The notes beneath the pieces are model-generated. The model worked only from the letters and a program-made list of their open reading frames with translations, did no database searches and was not told the origin of the DNA. A stretch of DNA of 64,000 bases, taken from contig NW_022145615.1 of the NCBI RefSeq assembly GCF_000002235.5, positions 14,797,712 to 14,861,711 on the forward strand, written 5' to 3'. Positions 61,001-64,000 of the stretch are shown one piece after another. The position numbers and the translations under genes are program-made. This DNA comes from Strongylocentrotus purpuratus (lineage: Eukaryota > Echinodermata > Echinoidea > Camarodonta > Strongylocentrotidae). The stretch's first letter is position 1, and each line of letters begins with the position of its first letter.

Positions 61001-62334
61001 ACCGTACGTGCCCAAGATACTCGTTTCATTGGCTTTGCAGTGTTAAGTTTACAAGTAAAAATATTGTTATATTACAAGTTGAAGACAAAGAAATAAAGTG
61101 TTTTACACGAATATATAATTATAACAAAAATGAATGTAAGTAAATATAAGTTAAGAATATTGTGGCATGATTTTTACCTAATTCTCTATATAAACTTGTG
61201 AATATTTAGGGGGGAATATATCTTCTTAAGAATAATCCACAGTATATCAGGAAGAAATATTAGTTGAATAAAAATATGTACAAATAAAAGTTTCTTACAA
61301 CCTCTACCTCTTCTCAATAAGAGGAATGGTTCCAAAGTTAACTTGGATTCAATTTAAGAGCCAGTAACATTCTAAATGTATGTGGGTACATCAGCTAGGC
61401 TACTCACCAATCGATTGGACCTTTATTTAGAGATTTTGATATCTCAAAGACTTCCATAATCTCTTTAATACAGACATAGTATTACAAGCTTATATTTTGA
61501 TTAAAGGAAACCGATAAAGAATCCTAGTCATAAACAATAAGACAAACAAACATGGATGATTGTTCCTCTGTCAAAATGTAGATCAATATAGCAATATGAA
61601 GGTATTACATAATCACAAGACTCTTACCTTGCTCCCTTTTCTCTTATCACTGTTGCTTTTCTGATATTCTGGTAAAGAGAAATCTGAAAAGAATGGAGAC
61701 AAGTAAGAATAGAAATAAACAATTTTGATAAAATTAGTAATATGACAGAATGGAAAGAGCATATTAATGTCCAGGGCATCATTGAAATCTTTGGCAAGGA
61801 CCCAAACAAGTAATGCAGTGGCATGAATCATTGAAACAAATATAGGTTTGGTAATTAGTGCCATGACTTGTGAGAATTCATAAAAATTCAACCGCCTCCA
61901 TATTTCTATTTGAAGTCTTCCTAACCTTAATATATATATTCAGTATGTAAACCTTTCTATTTTCCTCCATAAAGGGTAATTGATCTCAAAGGTGCCTTAA
62001 ACTCTTAATGCATGCTCTCATTAATGTATAAGACCATTTATTCATCATTACTTGGAAGAAAGTTGTTATTATCAATAAATTTGTGCACCAAAATTAAATG
62101 GTGGATAGTTGTATAAAATGAGATGGAAGAAGAAAGAAAACCGTGTTTACCTTTACTAGAAGCTGTTGATCCACAGGACATGGCCGATGGAGACATTGAC
62201 CCCACTCCTTCTGTCTCTTCCTCATCATCTTCCTCATCATCCTGGCAATCAGCAACCTTCTCATAGCAGGGCTCTTGATCAGCCGAGCTTGAGAGCTGCT
62301 TAGAACGAAGATATTTCATCTCAGCCTCACAGTC
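21059..62334 (-). CDS. PDZD2: Multi-PDZ scaffold, PDZD2 / IL-16 precursor family (5' end beyond window)
   Basis: Minus-strand exons 62334-62151, 61683-61628, 58159-53027, 36832-36148, 23638-23397, 22385-22199 and 21411-21059 join in phase (6840 bases; 2279 residues plus stop). Four PDZ domains are visible: one in the giant exon (57428-57715), one split between the giant exon and 36832, one split between the exons at 23638 and 22385, and one C-terminal in the last exon. The last two match the final two PDZ domains of vertebrate PDZD2 and pro-IL-16, including the helix before the penultimate PDZ (ELEKLIEEA versus ELKKLIEE in IL-16) and the terminal FEAW motif. Vertebrate PDZD2 has six PDZ domains, so more may lie beyond the right edge. 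Family members are intracellular scaffolds; in mammals the C-terminus can be released by caspases. PDZD2 rather than IL16 is favoured by the GOLPH3 neighbour; it may represent the pre-duplication ancestor of both. Confidence 0.9.
21412..22198 (-). other. PDZD2-like last intron
   Basis: 787 bases, AT-rich; nothing else recognised. Confidence 0.85.
22199..22385 (-). CDS. PDZD2: PDZD2-like exon f: second half of PDZ domain C
   Basis: Acceptor GGTCAACAG, donor ACAG|GTAAGC; phase 0 in, phase 1 out. It encodes VHKVIPHGLADRDGRIQRGD, LISVNGRVLKDVSHNQAL and VVLVVARPLELEET, completing the PDZ begun in the previous exon. The VH.V...G.A...G sequence matches the penultimate PDZ of PDZD2 and IL-16. Confidence 0.94.
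22386..23396 (-). other. PDZD2-like intron inside PDZ domain C
   Basis: 1011 bases; holds the hAT-type MITE at 22462-22621. Poly-T/poly-A tracts otherwise. Confidence 0.85.
22462..22621. mobile_element. hAT-type MITE, copy 1
   Basis: 160 bases with ends CAGGGGGAAAAAA and TTTTTTTCCCTG, flanked by the perfect 8-bp duplication TCTGGAAT (22454-22461 and 22622-22629). CAGGG ends plus an 8-bp duplication are hallmarks of the hAT superfamily. No coding capacity. The interior matches the copy at 49229-49403 in opposite orientation. Confidence 0.85.
23397..23638 (-). CDS. PDZD2: PDZD2-like exon e: helix plus first half of PDZ domain C
   Basis: Acceptor CTCTTCTGCAG, donor ACA|GTAAGT; phase 1 in, phase 0 out. 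It encodes a Ser-rich start, the helix STILLSTGELEKLIEEA (23523-23570), an acidic linker, and the start of a PDZ (IAVIVLHKDDDNQGLGLTVA) with carboxylate loop GLGL at 23439-23450. Both the helix and the split within the PDZ resemble pro-IL-16 and PDZD2. Confidence 0.94.
24870..24909. repeat. CpG-rich hairpin in an AT-rich intron
   Basis: CCCGATGACAC (24870-24880) pairs with GTGTCATCGGG (24899-24909) around an 18-base loop rich in CG (CGACCGAGCGCGAGCG). Distinct in composition from its surroundings. Confidence 0.6.
29160..29560. repeat. GGGGCAC-type repeat fragment
   Basis: AAAAGGGGCACTTTCTGG, AAAAGGGGCACCTAAAAAGG and GGGGGGCACTGCGCCCCCT resemble the repeat near 1040-1090 and 2265-2625. Probably an old transposon end; family not identified. 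Confidence 0.4.
31255..31735 (+). repeat. 31-bp minisatellite with 124-bp higher-order repeat
   Basis: About fifteen units built on GAGCTCGTGGCGAGCTCG plus a GGGTAAA(A/C) spacer. The phrase GTGGGTAAAAGG with its distinctive following variant starts at 31445, 31569 and 31693, exactly 124 bases (four units) apart. Confidence 0.9.
31771..32419. mobile_element. Tc1/mariner-type MITE with long inverted arms, 649 bp
   Basis: Ends CAGTGTGAGTC and GACTCACACAG are flanked by TA on both sides (31769-31770, 32420-32421). Inverted arms extend about 200 bases or more with scattered differences (for example TGAAAGAGTGTTTTAT against ATAAAACACTCTTTCA). TA flanks and ends fit Tc1/mariner-derived nonautonomous elements. 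No transposase frame. Confidence 0.75.
32750..32822. repeat. 37-bp tandem duplication
   Basis: Two near-identical copies beginning AGCTTTTTCATGCTGAAG at 32750 and 32787. Each holds the inner inverted pair GCTGAAGTAA / TTACTTCAGC or part of it. Confidence 0.9.
34272..34387. mobile_element. 116-bp palindromic MITE-like element
   Basis: Perfect 19-bp inverted ends TAGGGACTTTTAGATTTGC at 34272-34290 and 34369-34387, with an inner ACGTCC/GGACGT pair. It abuts the GAGCTCGT-type array at 34440. Confidence 0.7.
34440..34790 (-). repeat. GACGAACTCGT array, 11-12-bp degenerate units
   Basis: Tandem GACGAACTCGTT/ACGAACTCGT units passing into CCAACGAGCTCG units. Several long overlapping frames cross it on both strands; all are repeat artefacts. 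Confidence 0.85.
35420..35500 (+). repeat. SINE / L2-like 3' tail
   Basis: TAAAGCACTTAGG, TTAAGCGTTATACAAATGT and a TATTACTATCATTATTATCA tail resemble the AAGCGCTATATAAATG-(ATT)n ends of many L2/CR1-mobilised elements. Confidence 0.5.
36148..36832 (-). CDS. PDZD2: PDZD2-like exon d: PDZ domain B and acidic/basic linker
   Basis: Acceptor GTCTACAG, then ATTGACCGGATTCC; donor GCCG|GTAAGC. Phase 0 in, phase 1 out. It encodes most of a PDZ domain: IDRIPGEPLGIEICGGSD with loop PLGI, then VRPGDQLLDVSGNCMVGITH and a VHLVVARKK end strand. The first strand (LEIR) comes from the giant exon, or from the alternative exon at 37216. After the PDZ are an acidic patch (YADSEEEEDYVENL), a basic NKKKKRLVS stretch that could act as a nuclear localisation signal, and Ser-rich sequence. 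Confidence 0.92.
37216..37332 (-). CDS. Candidate alternative first coding exon of the PDZD2-like gene
   Basis: ATG at 37332 opens 39 residues (MLDAHINPLLFRFLSDVYD..., ending MEDEEK) up to a donor AAG|GTAAAT at 37215. It ends in phase 0, exactly as the giant exon does, so it could splice to exon 36832 and start a short isoform with PDZ domains B to D. An in-frame TGA lies just upstream of the ATG, so it cannot be a pass-through coding exon in this frame. A good acceptor (TTTTTCTGTGTGTTACAG) at 37351 suggests the ATG exon follows a noncoding first exon. The peptide is not recognised. No transcript evidence. Confidence 0.5.
38354..38371. repeat. Poly-G run, about 18 bases
   Basis: One of over a dozen G or C runs of 9 or more in this window. 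Confidence 0.9.
39501..39893. mobile_element. Inverted-repeat element, family X copy 1
   Basis: Left end (CCGTCCTCACTATCTCGAGATTGCCAAATA region) is the imperfect inverse of the right end (CTATTTGGCAATCTCTAG...GCGCCTACTGAG). The interior holds repeated AATATCCAGCTAATTTG words. The same family as 49011-49480. No coding frame. Confidence 0.65.
41145..41199. repeat. 23-bp tandem repeat, 2.4 copies
   Basis: ATCATTCATTACCAAGTACC units start at 41145, 41168 and 41191 (partial). Confidence 0.9.
41240..41515. repeat. CT-rich polypyrimidine tract
   Basis: Nearly pure C/T with TCTCTC and CTGTCTGT words. The Ser/Leu/Phe-rich frame over it is not a gene. Confidence 0.85.
46578..46600. repeat. (GATTT)n microsatellite
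   Basis: Four and a half units of GATTT followed by CATTTATTACCC; possibly the tail of an old retroelement. Confidence 0.75.
48272..48420 (-). repeat. Dispersed repeat, copy 2
   Basis: Inverted relative to 3961-4103, with scattered substitutions and small indels. Lies in an intron of the PDZD2-like gene. Confidence 0.7.
48684..48733. repeat. Hairpin with a duplicated arm
   Basis: AGAAGTTACCAGCA occurs twice in tandem and is then inverted once (GCTGGTAACTTCTTGG, 48718-48733), so either copy can pair with it. Confidence 0.8.
49011..49480. mobile_element. Inverted-repeat element, family X copy 2, interrupted
   Basis: Ends TCATCAGCTCGAGTTTGCCA and TGGCAAACTCGAGCTGATGA are exact inverses; GGGATAT/ATATCCC and GCGGGTTATTTGG-type words are shared with 39501-39893. 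A hAT-type MITE is inserted at 49229-49403. Confidence 0.75.
49229..49403. mobile_element. hAT-type MITE, copy 2, nested
   Basis: 175 bases with ends CAGGGAAAAAAAT and AATTTTTTCCCTG, flanked by the perfect 8-bp duplication ATTTGCAA (49221-49228 and 49404-49411). Interior words GGGGCTAATT, CCCCCGAAAGTC, GTAGCCCCCC are shared, inverted, with 22462-22621. It splits the family X element, so it is the younger insertion. Confidence 0.88.
50558..50770. repeat. Polypyrimidine tract with TCTCTC/TGTC repeats
   Basis: About 210 bases of almost pure C/T with GTCTCTGTCTG stretches; frames across both strands are low-complexity artefacts. Confidence 0.85.
52023..52054. repeat. (CT)n microsatellite
   Basis: Sixteen CT/TC dinucleotides, nearly perfect. 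Confidence 0.95.
53027..58159 (-). CDS. PDZD2: PDZD2-like giant exon (1711 codons): PDZ plus long disordered region
   Basis: Acceptor CTGCAG at 58160, donor AGG|GTAAGT at 53026; 5133 bases, phase 0 at both ends. After about 90 variable residues comes a helical stretch (LLSLQEHFSQEELAELKNL) and a PDZ domain with carboxylate loop KLGMGLNI and the GDEILAVTNQ motif (57428-57715). Next are two similar EDIW motifs, then more than 1300 residues rich in Ser, Pro, Lys and Glu. These include SP/TP sites, a PSPSS/TSPPPTP cluster, a KRVSF motif (53615-53629), PPPLPLSSPP and KPPLPSSKPP proline motifs, and an acidic run (DADDDADDDDDDEEE). The exon ends EEGVLEIR, the first strand of the next PDZ. The opposite-strand reading frames here are shadows. 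Confidence 0.93.
57428..57715 (-). other. PDZ domain A (within giant exon)
   Basis: Runs from RRLEVLTINRQFGEKLGMG to KVVVARPEE. The carboxylate-binding loop is LGMG; VGGVAER and VGDEILAV are standard PDZ strand motifs. It corresponds to an internal PDZ of the family; which vertebrate PDZ it matches was not resolved. Confidence 0.85.
58160..61627 (-). other. PDZD2-like intron upstream of the giant exon
   Basis: 3.5 kb, AT-rich. No exon or transposon is supported; the reading frame at 59399-59665 on the plus strand has no recognisable product. Confidence 0.75.
61628..61683 (-). CDS. PDZD2: PDZD2-like exon b (56 bp)
   Basis: Short exon with a good minus-strand acceptor (TTCTTTTCAG) and donor (AAG|GTAAGA). 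It encodes DFSLPEYQKSNSDKRKGSK (first codon split), a basic, hydrophilic stretch. Phase 1 in, phase 0 out, which fits both neighbours exactly; that fit is the main support. Confidence 0.68.
62151..62334 (-). CDS. PDZD2: PDZD2-like exon a (acidic N-terminal segment)
   Basis: Minus-strand acceptor TTCTTAG, then GACTGTGAGGCTGAG; donor AAAG|GTAAAC. It encodes DCEAEMKYLRSKQL, an acidic run (CQDDEEDDEEETEG) and a Ser-rich end (SAMSCGSTASSK). No stop in frame; phase 0 in, phase 1 out, matching the next exon. No domain is recognised; the charged start could be part of a helix. Confidence 0.72.
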
Positions 62335-62473
62335 CTAAGAAAGATATAACATCACAACAAAAGGATGAAAATCTAAGAATATCACATTAAATGGATTTAT
62401 CCATACAACTCAATTAGGACCTTTTGCTGCAGTGGTTAAGGTTAACAAAGAGTATAAAAGATCTCAACCTTTA

Positions 62474-62720
62474 GTGAGGCGCGATGGCTCAGGGGTAGAG
62501 CAGTGGTGTTGTAACTACGAGTTCCTGGGCTCAAAACAATCAATGCGCCAGCGCCCTTTGGTAAAGCATTAATCCTCATTATCAAGTCCCTTCGAGAGGA
62601 CTTATTAAAAGCTGTTGGTCCCCTGGTTGCTTACTTACAAGCAAACACATGCTTTCCTAGCAGTCACATGGTCAGGTAAAACACACCAACCAATTTGATT
62701 TCTCTTTTATCCCTGTCCTC
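62474..62720 (+). mobile_element. tRNA-derived SINE
   Basis: GCGCGATGGCTCAGGGGTAG resembles a tRNA 5' half with A box, and GAGTTCCTGGGCTCAAA a degenerate B box. A unique body follows (GGTAAAGCATTAATCCTCATT, AGCTGTTGGTCCCCTGG). The tRNA-like part cannot fold as an intact tRNA, so this is a SINE, not a tRNA gene. Confidence 0.7.
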
Positions 62721-63726
62721 TTCATTAATTAATCTGCTTCACTTACTTAATTACAGCCTTTTGGAATGTAATGTACAGTGTCCATCTTGTGATGCATACA
62801 TACATGCATATGACATAGAACAGGGAAAGTAAATATCTACATTATATGAATTCAGTCAGTTACACAAAAGCAGAAAGATGATATTATATCTTTCATTTTA
62901 AGATAATTCACAACCTTAATACATCAATGAAACAAAAAACTTAAAGGCAAGGTAGCACATGTAAAAACATCAAGCCACAATTCTTTCTTTTCATGTTATT
63001 TTTTGTACATTCAATGATAAATTGTTCATAACCAAATCTATTTAAGAGCTAGCTACATTCAGTGAAGCATTATTAACAGCCAATTTTTATCACAATTCTT
63101 TTTTTATTTGAGTTAATTTCTATACTCATAAACCATGCAATATTTAGCTCTTTTTTTAAAGGCTACAATATGATTACTTGGAGAAATCAAATTTACCACT
63201 GTATAACCATTATATAGGGCCCATGCATATTACACCAGGTATATCAAAATATGTAAACCACAGTGTTACATAAAAACCATGATATAAAATAAAAGTTAAT
63301 TCATATGTGATGAGAAACATCAAGTACATTCAAGCTAAATAGATTTCCTATCATGGGAAGGGGGTATACTAAGGCAACCAAAGAATAGGGTGGGATAGGA
63401 TGGGGTGGGATGGGATTGGGGAGGGGGCAATGTAAGGGGGGGGGGTATACTCAGGAAACCACAAGGTGGGTATGGAGTAATGGCTCAAATTATTATTTAT
63501 TATCAGTAACATGTGTAACACAATATACGGACCAATTATTAGAACTCAATATATCATGTACACAATTTGTGGAGGTAGGGTAACGGGAATGTAACACAAT
63601 AAATATAAGGTTGAAACACCAATTGAAACCATAATACCAAGGAACATTATTTTCTTCAATAGGAAGGGGCTGCAAACAGAAGCTATCTGGTGTCAAAACC
63701 AGATAAGATTTCTTGCAGGAACTTAC

Positions 63727-63738
63727 CAATTTGGTCAG
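63727..63738 (-). CDS. Possible 12-base microexon (LTKL) of the PDZD2-like gene
   Basis: On the minus strand a pyrimidine-rich acceptor ending CATATCCAG is followed by CTGACCAAATTG and a perfect donor GTAAGT (63726-63721). Phase 0 at both ends would join exon 62334 (DCEAEMKYL). If an upstream acceptor is used the exon could be longer, since this frame stays open for some distance. Speculative. Confidence 0.25.
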
Positions 63739-64000
63739 CTGGATATGAAAGGTAAGTAATACAATATCAGGGAGTGAGTAGGAAATGATTAGCTTCTCAC
63801 TTCTTACATTATTTTTTGTTTTAAATGGAGTATGTTCTGAATCAAATCATATTGAGCTAATATTATGCCCAGAACGATTGAATTCATTACAACTCTCAAA
63901 GCTCTTTGGAAGTGAATCATGACTAAGATATCCACTATACAAAGAATGGAATATTATCATTATCATTATTAAAATGACTGTATTAAATATTCATTCAAAT

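Larger units (their letters stand above)
62335..64000 (-). other. Upstream intron of the PDZD2-like gene
   Basis: Contains the SINE at 62474-62720, a G-rich stretch at 63355-63470 and the possible microexon at 63727-63738. Nothing else recognised to the window edge. Confidence 0.65.

Noticed and set aside
62474..62545. Possible tRNA gene
   Set aside because: A-box and B-box-like words are present but arms do not pair as a tRNA and a SINE body follows.

Overview
The window reads as nuclear DNA of a marine invertebrate deuterostome, most likely an echinoderm such as a sea urchin. The evidence is a low-GC, intron-rich layout with long introns (up to about 16 kb), many poly-G/poly-C runs, frequent TACATGTA words, small foldback transposons and a tRNA-derived SINE. 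The organism is inferred, not proven; the genes themselves are clearly animal genes. No bacterial, organellar or CRISPR content is seen.

Two protein-coding genes are supported and they point at each other. GOLPH3 (Golgi phosphoprotein 3, plus strand, 4 coding exons, 4401-10520) is complete: 873 coding bases including the stop, 290 residues, with all splice junctions GT-AG and in phase. A large multi-PDZ scaffold gene of the PDZD2 / interleukin-16 precursor family (minus strand, 7 confident exons, 62334 down to the stop at 21059) fills most of the rest and runs off the right edge at its 5' end. Its exons in the window join in phase to 6840 bases (2279 residues plus stop) and encode four PDZ domains. 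One exon is 5.1 kb and holds a long disordered, Ser/Pro-rich region. A probable alternative first coding exon (37216-37332) would make a short form containing only the last three PDZ domains.

Layout: 1-4050 is repeat-rich flank with G-rich tandem repeats. 4053-4292 is a short divergent ORF that may share a promoter with GOLPH3. 4401-10520 is GOLPH3, whose first intron holds inverted repeats, a degenerate telomere-like array and hairpins. 10521-21058 is the convergent intergenic/3' UTR zone. 21059-62334 is the PDZD2-like gene. 62335-64000 is upstream intron with a possible 12-base microexon.

The most informative points are: (i) convergent GOLPH3-PDZD2 adjacency, the same neighbours and orientation as on human 5p13.3, so probably a very old linkage; (ii) a 3.7-kb foldback-like structure (31087-34804) with 17-bp perfect inverted ends and GAGCTCGT-rich arrays, one of which has a 124-bp higher-order repeat of four 31-bp units; (iii) two copies of one hAT-type MITE, each with a perfect 8-bp target duplication; (iv) the alternative start exon of the PDZ gene. 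GOLPH3 acts on the cytosolic face of the Golgi and PDZD2/IL-16 proteins are PDZ scaffolds; no functional link between them is implied by adjacency alone.
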